NCBI GenBank assembly: GCA_031258755.1 | Contig: JAIRMK010000009.1 | Location: 1-6,350 of the forward strand | DNA: 6,350 nucleotides | Direction of reading: 5' to 3' | DNA from: Prevotellaceae bacterium | Lineage (GTDB): Bacteria; Bacteroidota; Bacteroidia; Bacteroidales; UBA932 | In this document: in pieces, positions 6,269 to 6,350 of the stretch | Layout of the letters: each line of letters opens with the position of its first letter | Numbering within the stretch: the first letter of the stretch is position 1 | Made by a program: the position numbers and the translations under genes | The notes under the pieces: model-generated | The model's input: only the letters and a program-made list of their open reading frames with translations | Told to the model about the DNA's origin: nothing | Database searches by the model: none

Positions 6269-6350
6269 ACATAAATTTTTTACAAAAATAAGATTTTTTT
6301 ATAAATTTGTCTTTTAATAACGTTTTAAAAATATCTTGTGAAGATTATAC
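6269..6350. promoter_or_regulatory. AT-rich upstream region with weak promoter candidates on both strands
   Basis: This 82-base stretch is very AT-rich and carries no gene. On the + strand, TAAATTTG (6302-6309) fits the Bacteroidota -7 consensus, with only TTTT (not TTTG) near -33, and could drive a gene beyond the window. On the minus strand, TATTTTTG (6290-6283) also fits but would leave a leader of only a few bases and has no -33 box. TATTTTTA (6333-6326) is a near match with a more normal leader length, but its -33 region lies outside the window. Matches to such an AT-rich consensus arise easily by chance here. Confidence 0.3.

Noticed and set aside
1..6350. A novel defence, secretion or mobile system
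   Set aside because: The genes are cell-wall elongation, tryptophan catabolism, a lipid kinase and one conserved-looking unknown, with no signatures of such systems.

Overview
The window comes from a Bacteroidota genome, most likely order Bacteroidales. Three things point there. The rod-shape genes are packed in the order expected for that phylum. The tryptophanase is of the short Bacteroidales type. The promoter upstream of it matches the phylum-specific consensus (TTTG, 19 bases, TAnnTTTG). Most starts also lack a clear Shine-Dalgarno sequence, which is usual in this phylum.

Left part (1-3305, + strand): the 3' end of a cell-elongation operon. It holds a 14-codon tail that is probably mreD, then mrdA (PBP2, the elongation transpeptidase), then rodA (the SEDS glycosyltransferase), which overlaps mrdA by 14 bases. 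PBP2 and RodA work as one complex that polymerises and crosslinks peptidoglycan along the cell side wall under MreB guidance. RodA carries an apparent extra membrane block of about 100 residues compared with E. coli RodA.

Middle (3306-4867, + strand): a 137-base intergenic region with a consensus Bacteroidota promoter, then tnaA, a PLP-dependent tryptophanase making indole, pyruvate and ammonia. It appears monocistronic, with no tnaC-like leader or adjacent tnaB permease. It ends in an AT-rich 21-bp stem-loop lying between two convergent genes.

Right part (4867-6350, - strand): two genes transcribed right to left and separated by only 7 bases. The upstream one is a 170-residue single-pass membrane protein of unknown function. 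The downstream one is a DAGK/YegS/DgkB-type lipid kinase. A degenerate 7-base tandem repeat lies at their junction and encodes the C-terminus and stop of the first. The last 82 bases are very AT-rich and hold weak promoter candidates on both strands.

I found no mobile element, tRNA, rRNA, CRISPR array or recognisably new multi-gene system. The notable points are structural details: the RodA insertion, a Cys/His cluster in PBP2, the terminator that includes the tnaA stop and touches the kinase stop, and the heptamer repeat.
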